NCBI GenBank assembly: GCA_031285605.1 | Contig: JAITVW010000226.1 | Coordinates: 1-8,790 of the forward strand | DNA: 8,790 nt | Origin: Fusobacteriales bacterium | GTDB lineage: Bacteria > Fusobacteriota > Fusobacteriia > Fusobacteriales > Leptotrichiaceae | Direction: 5' to 3' | Part shown: one piece after another, positions 1 through 5,564 of the stretch | How the letters are laid out: each line of letters starts with the position of its first letter | Numbering within the stretch: position 1 is the first letter of the stretch | The notes under the pieces: model-generated | Told to the model about the DNA's origin: nothing | The model's input: the letters and a program-made list of their open reading frames with translations, nothing else | The model's database searches: none | Position numbers and translations under genes: made by a program

Positions 1-22
1 GAACTACCTATCATTTGTTTTT

Positions 23-40
23 ATGAGGCTTGCGCCTCAT
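23..40. repeat. 7-bp perfect hairpin in gene-free DNA
   Basis: The arms ATGAGGC and GCCTCAT pair perfectly around a TTGC loop. Neither strand has a T-run directly after the stem (a T-run precedes it on the plus strand), so it does not look like an intrinsic terminator. It may be a relic of a neighbouring gene's 3' end or a protein-binding dyad. Function unknown. Confidence 0.45.
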
Positions 41-116
41 TTGAAAAGAAACTGTGAAAATTATCGAAAACCCTAATAAAAAAGCTACCTAATTTCTTTT
101 TTATTTTTTTCTTAAT

Positions 117-259
117 TTACAGTCCCGTGGGCTCCGGAGCCTTAAACGCTAAATCAATTTCTATGTCTTCTAACACTTTAAATGTTACTCCGTTGACTAC
201 TTTAAAATAAACCGTTTTATTATCTTCTTTTATACAAAATAAATAATCGTCTCTTTCAT
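117..259 (-). pseudogene. Small hypothetical gene broken by a one-base frameshift
   Basis: Function unknown. On the minus strand an ATG at 259-257 follows a good ribosome binding site (AAAGGTG, 5 bases upstream) but reads only nine codons (MKETIIYFV) before a stop at 232-230. The neighbouring frame, open from 275 down to a stop at 119-117, has no start codon but reads like real protein: it contains KEDNKTVYFKVVNG and then VLEDIEIDLAF, and ends APEPTGL. Adding one T to the TTTT run at 239-236 would join the two into a single 47-residue acidic protein. This suggests a recently broken gene or a sequencing error in a homopolymer. No canonical slippery heptamer is visible at the junction, so programmed frameshifting is less likely. 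No domain is recognised. Confidence 0.5.
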
Positions 260-315
260 TGCAACACCTTTCACATCAAATTATTTTTAGTAACTTATTT
301 ATTATTTAAAATTCA

Positions 316-348
316 ACACAAAATTATGATACTCTCATAATTTTGTGT
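316..348. repeat. 14-bp perfect inverted repeat
   Basis: The arms 316-329 (ACACAAAATTATGA) and 335-348 are exact reverse complements around a five-base loop TACTC. The stem is long but AT-rich. It is followed by AATTTC on the plus strand, with no strong T-run on either side, so termination is possible but unproven. It lies upstream of the broken gene at 117-259 on the minus strand and could also be a regulator site or the end of a vanished transcript. Confidence 0.5.
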
Positions 349-456
349 AATTTCTAGATAATTTAATAAAATTGATCTGGATAAGAATTTTTTCTCTTTA
401 ACAAACACAATGTCATTTGTATATAAAAATAAATCCGGTTATATCAGTTTTTTTTA

Positions 457-549
457 TTAAAAATTAAAAGTATAACCAAGAACTCTTTTATCGTTAAGTG
501 TTCCTGATATCCTATAAAATCTGATATTCCGTTTTAAAATAACTATTCT
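457..549 (-). pseudogene. Possible C-terminal gene remnant, barrel-strand-like end
   Basis: A minus-strand open frame of 30 codons with no start codon lies between stops at 552-550 and 459-457. It reads like the end of a protein: NIRFYRISGTLNDKR, then VLGYTFNF and stop. Alternating hydrophobic residues and a terminal Phe are typical of the last strand of outer-membrane beta-barrels, but 30 residues are too few to assign a family. It could be chance in AT-rich DNA, since no upstream part of a barrel is visible. Confidence 0.2.
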
Positions 550-614
550 TCAAATATTATTTTATTCATTAAATAAAATGAATTTTATTTTTTATTCACA
601 ATTTTGATTTTTTA

Positions 615-636
615 TACTACAATTCGTATTGTAGTA
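615..636. promoter_or_regulatory. 9-bp dyad, possible operator
   Basis: TACTACAAT (615-623) and ATTGTAGTA (628-636) are perfect inverted arms separated by TCGT. No T-run follows on either strand, which argues against a terminator. The symmetry would suit a dimeric repressor, but no adjacent promoter-gene pair supports a specific regulator. Confidence 0.25.
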
Positions 637-718
637 AAAACAGAAGTTACACTTATACATATTTATATATTGCAAATACTTCTTTAACAAACAATCTTAC
701 ATAACCGTTTGTTCTATT

Positions 719-744
719 AAAAAAAAGAGCTCTTCTGCTCTTTT
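719..744 (-). terminator. Intrinsic terminator without an obvious gene
   Basis: The arms 723-730 (AAAAGAGC) and 737-744 (GCTCTTTT) form an 8-bp stem with a six-base loop. Read on the minus strand, the stem runs into eight consecutive T residues (complement of 726-719), a classical Rho-independent terminator. On the plus strand only TTTT follows, so the minus direction is preferred. No protein-coding gene lies upstream on the minus strand, so it may end an untranslated RNA or be a relic. Confidence 0.6.
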
Positions 745-955
745 ATAAGGCTCATTTCTATTAATATTACATCTATAAACATTAAAATTTTTCCAATAAC
801 CCCGTAATCATACAAGGAAATGAGTTCTTTTATGAACTAATGATATCAATGTTTTCTTAGTTTATTATTATTTTTTTCTTTTATTATCATAATATTTTTA
901 TATTTTATATAATTTTATATCTTAATCAAATATATAATTTATTTTAAAAATTAAG

Positions 956-984
956 TTTACTAATACATATTTACATGTTATAAT
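956..984 (+). promoter_or_regulatory. Sigma70-type promoter for the zinc-ribbon gene
   Basis: The -35 element TTTACT (956-961) is separated by 17 bp from a consensus -10 TATAAT (979-984). The -10 is preceded by TG at 976-977, an extended -10. Transcription would start near 991, leaving a short leader that carries the ribosome binding site AAAGGAGA (1005-1012). Confidence 0.75.
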
Positions 985-1017
985 TTTTAAAATACCTAAG
1001 GAAAAAAGGAGAATCAA

Positions 1018-1335
1018 ATGATAATTATATTTGGAACAAAAAATATTACGAAGAATTATGGGGTAACTAATAAAATAGAATGTCCACATTGTCATAATAC
1101 TGAATTCTGGCATTATTTGAAAACAGGACTATGGTTCACACTATTCTGGATTCCTATTTTCCCTTTAGGCAGCTCTAAGCATTTTCTTGTCTGCCCTATT
1201 TGCAATGTTAATATTGCTTTGAATGGTTCTGACAGAGAAAAATACAGAAAACTTGCAGAATTAAACCAAAAATTTACCGACGGAAAGATTTCTGAGGAAG
1301 AATACAGAGAACTTTCAAATGATATTCAGGAATAA
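1018..1335 (+). CDS. Zinc-ribbon protein with SHOCT-like C-terminal tail
   Basis: A 105-residue protein with two CPxC knuckles, C22-x2-C25 and C59-x2-C62, expected to bind one structural zinc. Between them lies a hydrophobic, aromatic segment (residues 34-50, including WFTLFWIPIFPLG) typical of the short zinc_ribbon_15-type family; it could be buried or membrane-touching. Residues 72-104 form a charged helical tail with a GKISEEEYRE motif, resembling SHOCT-type oligomerisation tails. The start is well placed behind AAAGGAGA, and the gene has its own extended -10 promoter and a downstream hairpin, so it is probably monocistronic. The molecular role of this family is not established. The family call rests on motif layout only. 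Confidence 0.8.
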   Translation: MIIIFGTKNITKNYGVTNKIECPHCHNTEFWHYLKTGLWFTLFWIPIFPLGSSKHFLVCPICNVNIALNGSDREKYRKLAELNQKFTDGKISEEEYRELSNDIQE

Positions 1336-1343
1336 ATTTTTAA

Positions 1344-1381
1344 AATAATGACTTTGAATTCTTATTTTCAAGGTCATTATT
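1344..1381. terminator. Hairpin after the zinc-ribbon gene
   Basis: A 15-bp stem (arms 1344-1358 and 1367-1381, one G-T wobble, eight-base loop) begins eight bases after the zinc-ribbon stop codon. The plus-strand side ends ATTATT rather than in a clean T-run, and the minus-strand side continues TTTAAAAATTT, so it may act weakly in both directions. Position and stem strength support a transcript end. Confidence 0.55.
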
Positions 1382-1395
1382 CCATTAATAATTAT

Positions 1396-1452
1396 TTATT
1401 CTGCCAAAGCAACATCCTCAAAGCTTGATTTATATTTCTTAGTATAAACTGA
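1396..1452 (-). pseudogene. Possible minus-strand gene-end remnant
   Basis: On the minus strand a stop at 1398-1396 is preceded in frame by residues reading VYTKKYKSSFEDVALAE, which look like a genuine protein C-terminus. The frame stays open to 1539 without an ATG, but its upstream part reads like the antisense of the plus-strand fragment at 1453-1563. Perhaps only this last part is real debris. Family not recognised; chance remains possible. Confidence 0.2.
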
Positions 1453-1563
1453 AATTGTTGTATTACATATGACGGGAAAGGGAAAGATGTTTATGTGGTT
1501 CTGAATAAAGGCAGAGATTTTAAAGAGATGTATTGTCTGTTATTTATACCATCCGTAAAATAA
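1453..1563 (+). pseudogene. Possible start-less coding remnant
   Basis: A 36-codon plus-strand frame runs from just after a TGA (1450-1452) to TAA at 1561-1563 with no usable start. Its codons read ITYDGKGKDVYVVLNKGRDF and then KEMY, a charged, ordered composition unlike random AT-rich translation. It looks like the tail of a decayed gene just upstream of the lipoprotein promoter. No family is recognised. Bases 1382-1604 otherwise hold nothing identifiable. Confidence 0.3.
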
Positions 1564-1604
1564 TAGTTAAAAATAAATATATCAAAACTATAGAAACTTA
1601 TTGC

Positions 1605-1633
1605 TTTACATTAATGATAATTTACGTTATAAT
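1605..1633 (+). promoter_or_regulatory. Near-consensus promoter for the small lipoprotein gene
   Basis: TTTACA (1605-1610), a 17-bp spacer and a perfect TATAAT (1628-1633) make one of the best sigma70-type promoters in the window. Transcription should start near 1640. The ribosome binding site GGGAGGA (1660-1666) lies 6 bases before the ATG at 1673. This predicts high expression of a very small gene. Confidence 0.8.
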
Positions 1634-1672
1634 GAATCAGCTAAAATATAAATATTTGCGGGAGGAATAAAT

Positions 1673-1846
1673 ATGAAAAATATAATCTTAATTACAGCTT
1701 TATTGGCAGGTTTAGCATCTTGCAGTTCTGTTGCCACTGATAAGACCAATCAGGCTGATTATAACAGAGGATATAATAAAAACTGCAACTATCAATACGG
1801 AGAAGACAGCAGCAATAAGTCCAATTGCAGTGCTGATACATTCTAA
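1673..1846 (+). CDS. Small lipoprotein, 57 residues
   Basis: The ATG follows GGGAGGA at good spacing and lies downstream of a near-consensus promoter, so this short frame is probably a real gene. Residues 1-16 are a lipoprotein signal (MKN, then ILITALLAG) ending in the lipobox LASC with the acylated cysteine at position 17. A Ser at +2 is compatible with outer-membrane sorting by known gram-negative rules. The mature chain of 41 residues is hydrophilic, rich in Asn, Ser and Tyr (for example NRGYNKNCNYQYG), and has Cys38 and Cys52, which could form a disulfide. No domain is recognised. It resembles other tiny entericidin-like or envelope-stress lipoproteins only in size and signal. It faces the aminotransferase gene convergently and shares its terminator. 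Confidence 0.75.
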   Translation: MKNIILITALLAGLASCSSVATDKTNQADYNRGYNKNCNYQYGEDSSNKSNCSADTF

Positions 1847-1947
1847 TACCCCGGTTTGTCTATGTCCGGAATTGGGAAGTAAGTGTGGGTATTTTGATAT
1901 TATTCCATAATTATTTCACATGTAAAACAGATAAATTTAATTGATAT

Positions 1948-1986
1948 AAAAAACAGAGGAGCTGTTATTCAGCCCTTCTGTTTTTT
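1948..1986. terminator. Bidirectional terminator overlapping the aminotransferase stop codon
   Basis: The arms 1948-1964 and 1970-1986 form a 17-bp stem with one G-T wobble and one A-C mismatch around the loop TTATT. Each strand ends in six T residues, so it can terminate both the lipoprotein transcript (plus) and the aminotransferase transcript (minus). The minus-strand stop codon (1971-1969) sits at the loop boundary, so the last aminotransferase codons encode one arm of the hairpin. Confidence 0.8.
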
Positions 1987-3168
1987 ATATACTTTCAATG
2001 CTTCTTTCAGCACTTTCATTCCATTTTCTATTTCTGTCAGATTATGTGTACAAAATGAAAATCTTCCTTCCCTGAGTCCTTTATTCGGTGTCGAATAAAA
2101 TCCCGGTCCCGGAGCAAACATTAAAGTCTGGTTTTCATGTCTGAATTCTGTAAGAAGCCATATTACAAAATCTTCTATATTATCCACAGGAAGTTCTGCA
2201 AATATGTAAAAAGCACTGTCAGGCTTATAACATGTCACTCCCTCTATCTCATTCAGATGATTATATAAAAGATCCCTTCTTACTTTATACTCCAGTTTTA
2301 CTTCGCTTAAATAAGTATCAATGGTATTAATCAGATTTGCACTTGCAAACTGTTCTATAGTAGAAACAGAAAGCCTTGCCTGACACAATTTCAGCGCCAG
2401 ATTTATAAAATCTTTATTTTTAGATGCTATAACACCGATTCTTGCACCGCATGCACTGTAGTGTTTTGAAATACTGTCTATTAATATTACCCTGTCTTCT
2501 ACGCCTTCCATATTTAGAAATGATTTATATTCTATATCATCATAAATAAACTGTCTGTAAACTTCGTCAGATATTATAAATAAATCATGCTTCTGTGCAA
2601 TTTCTACTATCATTTTCATTTCCTTCAGAGTAAGTACTGTTCCTGTGGGATTACTCGGATTAGAAAACATTATTGCCTTTGTTCTGGGCGTTATGAGCTT
2701 TTCTATCTCTTCTTTTTCAGGAAGATGATAATTATTTTCCAGTTTAGTCTCTATAGGAACCAGCTTTGCGTCTGCTGATCTCAGAAAACTCTCATAATTA
2801 GAATAATAAGGTTCCGGAACCAAAACTTCTTCTCCGGGATTACAAATACTGGCCAGCGTAAACATAAGCGCTTCACTTCCGCCGTGAGTAATAAGCATAT
2901 CCTGAGGATCCAGATTTATTCCCATTTTATGATAAGATTTTGAAAAAGTTTCCAATAATTCGTTTATTCCTCTGGAATTGGCATATTTTATTATTTTTTC
3001 TTTATAGTTATGTAGTCCTTCAAAAAAGGAATCCGGAGTCTGGACATCCGGCTGTCCTATGTGCAGTTGATATACCTTTACACCGTTTTTCATAGCTTCG
3101 TCTGCATAAGGAACCAGTTTTCTTATCGGAGAGTACTGCATACTTAATATTCTTTGCGAAAACTTCAT
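1969..3168 (-). CDS. PLP-dependent aminotransferase, class I/II
   Basis: A 399-residue fold-type I aminotransferase of the aspartate/aromatic subgroup, full length for the family. It transfers the amino group of an amino acid to a 2-oxo acid in the cytoplasm, via pyridoxal phosphate. Visible signatures in order are: substrate-side HIGQPDVQTP (36-45); cofactor-binding GGSEAL (96-101); SNPSNPTG with the conserved Asn173; SDEVY with Asp201 and Tyr204; the Schiff-base lysine K235 in SISKHYSACGARIG; and the carboxylate-binding arginine R369 in EGRFSF. All key residues are present, so the enzyme should be active. The start is fixed by AGGAGGA (3173-3179). It has its own promoter and a terminator that overlaps the stop codon, so it is monocistronic. 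Exact substrate (aspartate, aromatic or other) cannot be read from the sequence. Confidence 0.93.
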   Translation of the reverse strand: MKFSQRILSMQYSPIRKLVPYADEAMKNGVKVYQLHIGQPDVQTPDSFFEGLHNYKEKIIKYANSRGINELLETFSKSYHKMGINLDPQDMLITHGGSEALMFTLASICNPGEEVLVPEPYYSNYESFLRSADAKLVPIETKLENNYHLPEKEEIEKLITPRTKAIMFSNPSNPTGTVLTLKEMKMIVEIAQKHDLFIISDEVYRQFIYDDIEYKSFLNMEGVEDRVILIDSISKHYSACGARIGVIASKNKDFINLALKLCQARLSVSTIEQFASANLINTIDTYLSEVKLEYKVRRDLLYNHLNEIEGVTCYKPDSAFYIFAELPVDNIEDFVIWLLTEFRHENQTLMFAPGPGFYSTPNKGLREGRFSFCTHNLTEIENGMKVLKEALKVYKKQKG

Positions 3169-3191
3169 TTTATCCTCCTAAACATTTAAAT

Positions 3192-3219
3192 ATTATATTA
3201 TATTTTATCTCTTAAACAA
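3192..3219 (-). promoter_or_regulatory. Promoter for the aminotransferase gene
   Basis: On the minus strand TTGTTT (3219-3214) is followed after 16 bp by TATAAT (3197-3192); a second TATAAT at 3202-3197 overlaps by one base. The -35 touches the T-run of the upstream amidase terminator, so termination and re-initiation are packed into about 55 bp. Confidence 0.55.
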
Positions 3220-3247
3220 AAAAATAGCAAGAAGTATTTCCTGCTAT
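3218..3247 (-). terminator. Intrinsic terminator of the membrane protein-amidase unit
   Basis: On the minus strand ATAGCAGGAA (3247-3238) pairs with TTCTTGCTAT (3233-3224) across the loop ATAC, with one G-T wobble, and runs directly into six or more T residues. It lies 10 bases after the amidase stop codon, which sets the end of that transcript. Confidence 0.85.
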
Positions 3248-3257
3248 CGAAAAAAAT

Positions 3258-4103
3258 TTACTTTTTATATTTTTCATTAAGTGCTTTCAAAACAGCAAAT
3301 GTTTCGGCATCCATAATTCCATCGTATTTATCCTGTCTGAAATGAAACTGAAATGCTGTTACTACATTCTTTGTCTGCTCGTCATATACTTTGCTTACAG
3401 CTATTCCGTATCCGAATTTTCTTAGTTCTTTCTGGACTTCTTCAGGAGTTATCCTGTTATCAAAAACATCTTTATATTTTTCTTTGTCTGTTTCATCATA
3501 CCACATTCCTATTCCATAATCTTTATACAGCTCCTTCCAGGGAAAAAACGGTCCCGGATCCTGCTTTCTCTGCGGTGCAATATCGGAATGCCCCAGTATA
3601 TTCTGTGGTTCCACTTCATACCGTTTTATTAAATCCTGTACTAAAACAGCAGTTTTATGTATCTGCCATGAAGGATACCGGTAAAATTCCATTTTCCCAT
3701 CTTTCAGAATAAAACCATTATTCACTATTTCTATTCCTATGGAATTATCATTCAGATTAGAAAAATTTCCCCAGCTGCTGACTCCTGCATGCCATGCTCT
3801 TTTACTTTCATCCACAAGATAATATATAGGATCATTCTTTCTGTCGGTAATCAGATAATGCGAGCTTACATCTTTATTTGTCAGAAGATCTATTGATCTT
3901 TCCCTGTCAGAAACCGTATAATGCAGAATTATAAATCTTTGTCTGAAATTCTGACCTTTGGAATTATAATTTATTCCGTTTACACGTTCACTTCCCGAGC
4001 TTGTATTTATTATCCTGTTGCCCTTTTCTGTTACAGATGTACATCCGGCCAATATCAGAAAAATGTTAAGCAGTAAGATTGTTTTTTTCAGTATTATTTT
4101 CAT
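3258..4103 (-). CDS. AmiD-like N-acetylmuramoyl-L-alanine amidase lipoprotein
   Basis: A 281-residue zinc amidase expected to cut the bond between N-acetylmuramic acid and the stem peptide, in peptidoglycan turnover on the periplasmic face of a membrane. Residues 1-20 are a lipoprotein signal ending LILAGC, with acyl-Cys21. An Amidase_2 (type 2, PGRP-like) domain spans about 52-200: zinc ligands H61 (LHYT), H172 (GHSDIAP) and D182 (QDPGPFFPW), plus E125 (IGIEIVN) and K180. The spacing H172-K180-D182 matches the remembered His151-Lys159-Asp161 of E. coli AmiD. Residues 216-278 form a PG_binding_1-like helical repeat (VSKVYDEQTKNVVTAFQ), also as in AmiD. The start follows GGGGGAG (4108-4114) and lies inside the upstream membrane-protein gene (38-base overlap), so the two are co-translated. 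Confidence is high for the enzyme class and lower for exact orthology. Confidence 0.92.
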   Translation of the reverse strand: MKIILKKTILLLNIFLILAGCTSVTEKGNRIINTSSGSERVNGINYNSKGQNFRQRFIILHYTVSDRERSIDLLTNKDVSSHYLITDRKNDPIYYLVDESKRAWHAGVSSWGNFSNLNDNSIGIEIVNNGFILKDGKMEFYRYPSWQIHKTAVLVQDLIKRYEVEPQNILGHSDIAPQRKQDPGPFFPWKELYKDYGIGMWYDETDKEKYKDVFDNRITPEEVQKELRKFGYGIAVSKVYDEQTKNVVTAFQFHFRQDKYDGIMDAETFAVLKALNEKYKK

Positions 4104-4647
4104 TTTTCTCCCCCTTTTTTTCTGTTTTTTCTTCCTTTATTTTTCCAAAAAAGAAAAATATATAAAGAATGTATACTGCTGCTGTGATAATTTTCAGATA
4201 AGGAGCAAATGAATTATCAAATTCTATAAAAACCAGAACTGCTGCTGCTATATTTAATATACCTGCTGTTCTCAGCAGAAAGTTTTTAAAATCTGATAAA
4301 AAAAAGAAAAAATATACACTTACAAATAAATAAGCTAATCTGACTGCTCCTGTAACAGTAGGAAAAACAACTCCTTCTGTAACCATATCGTTATATTCAA
4401 GAAATATCTGTACATTCATTCTGTCCAAATCTATCAGAACTAAAAAAATTAAAAAAAGAAATATTACAAAATTCCTTTTTTTCAAATTCAGATATAAAAA
4501 AATCCAAAAAGCCAGATCTGATATAAGTATTCCCATGTTCAAAAAAATAAGTCTTTTTACTGTAAAATCATGTGTGTTAATCTTTAAATAAGCTAAATTC
4601 GCCATAATTAAAAATATTGCTATAAGAATTCCCGTTAGTTTTTTCAT
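4066..4647 (-). CDS. Six-helix membrane protein of unknown function
   Basis: A 193-residue hydrophobic protein not assigned to a family. Membrane segments are predicted at about residues 4-20, 32-54, 60-74, 98-117, 127-143 and 148-167. A Lys/Glu/Asn-rich cytoplasmic-type tail (169-190, with KEEKTEKKGEK) follows. Phe and Ile are very abundant (FFFF at 113-116), as expected in AT-rich DNA. The ribosome binding site is weak (GAGAG), although the promoter upstream is good. The last 38 bases overlap the start of the amidase gene in another frame, implying translational coupling and perhaps a shared envelope role. It could be a small integral-membrane accessory of the amidase, but nothing in the sequence proves it. 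Confidence 0.8.
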   Translation of the reverse strand: MKKLTGILIAIFLIMANLAYLKINTHDFTVKRLIFLNMGILISDLAFWIFLYLNLKKRNFVIFLFLIFLVLIDLDRMNVQIFLEYNDMVTEGVVFPTVTGAVRLAYLFVSVYFFFFLSDFKNFLLRTAGILNIAAAVLVFIEFDNSFAPYLKIITAAVYILYIFFFFGKIKEEKTEKKGEKNENNTEKNNLTA

Positions 4648-4674
4648 ATCACACTCTCTTTTGTTTTTATTAAT

Positions 4675-4703
4675 ATTATAGCTAAATGAAATGTAAAATG
4701 CAA
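4675..4703 (-). promoter_or_regulatory. Promoter of the membrane protein-amidase unit
   Basis: On the minus strand TTGCAT (4703-4698), a 17-bp spacer and a perfect TATAAT (4680-4675) precede the membrane-protein start by 27 bases. No competing promoter is obvious closer to the amidase, so it should drive both genes. Confidence 0.7.
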
Positions 4704-4785
4704 TTCTTAAGTTTTTTTACAGATAAGCCAGGATTCTATGCTTAAATAAAAAAAGAAGAAAAACTATGAAAAATTAAAAATATTG

Positions 4786-4814
4786 TTTTAAATGCCAAAA
4801 ATACGACGTATATA
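4786..4814 (+). promoter_or_regulatory. Weak candidate promoter for the small TM/PNPOx pair
   Basis: TTTTAA (4786-4791), a 17-bp spacer and TATATA (4809-4814) is the best-spaced match upstream of the plus-strand pair. An imperfect palindrome ATACG-A-CGTAT (4801-4811) overlaps the -10, which would suit an operator. In such AT-rich DNA both could arise by chance. Confidence 0.3.
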
Positions 4815-4911
4815 ACTTTTCAGATCTCTTGTATTCATGCCGGAACAAAATCGAAATTATTCACGTTTCCTGATAAAATTATTACATAATAAAACCAGCG
4901 GAGGTAAAATT

Positions 4912-5058
4912 ATGTTTATTGGAGAATTATTGAAACTGATACTTCAGGGATCATTCCTTATTATACTGGCATGGGTCGGGCATGTATATTTCAGCGATGA
5001 TATAAAAAGCAGCAAGTATCCCAAAATAATAACTATATTATTGAATATATTAAAATAA
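4912..5058 (+). CDS. 48-residue single-helix membrane protein
   Basis: Function unknown. One hydrophobic segment at about residues 9-27 (LILQGSFLIILAWVGHVYF) is followed by a short charged stretch (SDDIKSSKYPK) and a second mildly hydrophobic end (ITILLNILK). An in-frame ATG at 4837 would add 25 residues but has no ribosome binding site, whereas the ATG at 4912 sits 6 bases after GGAGGT (4900-4905); the shorter form is chosen. The flavin-protein gene begins 17 bases after the stop, with its own AGGAGG in the gap, so the two are probably co-transcribed. It could be a membrane anchor, a small regulatory membrane protein, or a toxin-like peptide; nothing decides between these. Confidence 0.6.
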   Translation: MFIGELLKLILQGSFLIILAWVGHVYFSDDIKSSKYPKIITILLNILK

Positions 5059-5075
5059 ATTTACAGGAGGAAAAT

Positions 5076-5537
5076 ATGATTATTGATTACCGTAAACTTG
5101 AACAGGAAACTGTAGAAATGTTGGAAAATAATAAAAACTGGGTTCTTTCCACTTCATTTATCGACAAAATAACTTCAAGAAGTATGAGCATTGTACACAT
5201 AGGAACGGATATTTATTTCCAGACCAACAAAAAATATACAAAATACATACAAATGACGAAAAACCCCAATGTTACTCTTTGCACAGGCAATATTTCCATT
5301 GAGGGAACTGCAAAAGAGATCGGCAGCTGGAAAGACGAAAAAAACAAAGACATAATGGAGCTGTATAAATCTAAACACCTGTCTTCATACAGCAGATATG
5401 GCGGCTTAGACGGTCAGGTTGTTTTTAAAATTACACCGAAAAAAGTTTCTTACTGGAAATATTCATCTGCTGATGGTGAGCCATACAGAGAAATATTTCA
5501 TATTGACAGAAAAATGGCAGAAAGAATAGAATTTTAA
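5076..5537 (+). CDS. Pyridoxamine 5'-phosphate oxidase-fold flavin-binding protein
   Basis: A 153-residue protein of the PNPOx-like split-barrel family, which binds FMN (or sometimes F420 or heme) as a dimer. Visible family features are the helix plus first strand (residues 6-27, ending WVLSTSF), the phosphate-contact region SRSMSIV (34-40), and YFQTNKKYTKYIQMTKNPNV (47-66) with Lys residues in the usual cofactor-contact places. A later strand carries ISIEGTAKEI (73-82), and residues 114-130 form the final strand. The length fits the short stand-alone group, not true PdxH, whose substrate-binding C-terminus is absent, so vitamin B6 synthesis should not be assumed. The start follows AGGAGG directly, and the gene is preceded by the 48-residue membrane protein. 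Likely role is a reductase or oxidative-stress flavoprotein in the cytoplasm; substrate unknown. Confidence 0.83.
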   Translation: MIIDYRKLEQETVEMLENNKNWVLSTSFIDKITSRSMSIVHIGTDIYFQTNKKYTKYIQMTKNPNVTLCTGNISIEGTAKEIGSWKDEKNKDIMELYKSKHLSSYSRYGGLDGQVVFKITPKKVSYWKYSSADGEPYREIFHIDRKMAERIEF

Positions 5538-5564
5538 ATTTCTTTTATTATTTCTCTGTATATG

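Larger units (their letters stand above)
277..955. other. Gene-free AT-rich stretch with hairpins and gene debris
   Basis: No intact coding sequence with a credible start is visible here on either strand. What can be seen is a 14-bp hairpin at 316-348, a minus-strand 30-codon remnant at 457-549, a 9-bp dyad at 615-636, an intrinsic terminator at 719-744, and an 8-bp long-range stem joining 751-758 to 817-824. From 845 to 955 the DNA is almost pure A and T. The pattern suits decayed genes or an insertion/deletion-prone spacer. Confidence 0.6.

Noticed and set aside
23..40. Left-end hairpin as an intrinsic terminator
   Set aside because: The T-run precedes rather than follows the stem on the plus strand, and A residues follow it on the minus strand.
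313..438. Minus-strand start-less frame of about 41 codons (YTNDIVFVKEKKF...)
   Set aside because: It reads partly like protein but has no start, runs through the 14-bp inverted repeat, and could be chance; too weak to list as a gene.
751..824. Known riboswitch class on the minus strand
   Set aside because: The stem arrangement does not match purine, SAM, c-di-GMP, fluoride or preQ1 cores that I could recall, and no gene follows the terminator closely.
922..1113. 63-codon minus-strand open frame
   Set aside because: It has no ribosome binding site, overlaps the promoter and 5' end of the zinc-ribbon gene, and reads as AT-rich hydrophobic noise.
4837..4911. Upstream in-frame ATG that would extend the 48-residue membrane protein by 25 residues
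   Set aside because: No ribosome binding site precedes it, while the internal ATG at 4912 follows GGAGGT at ideal spacing.
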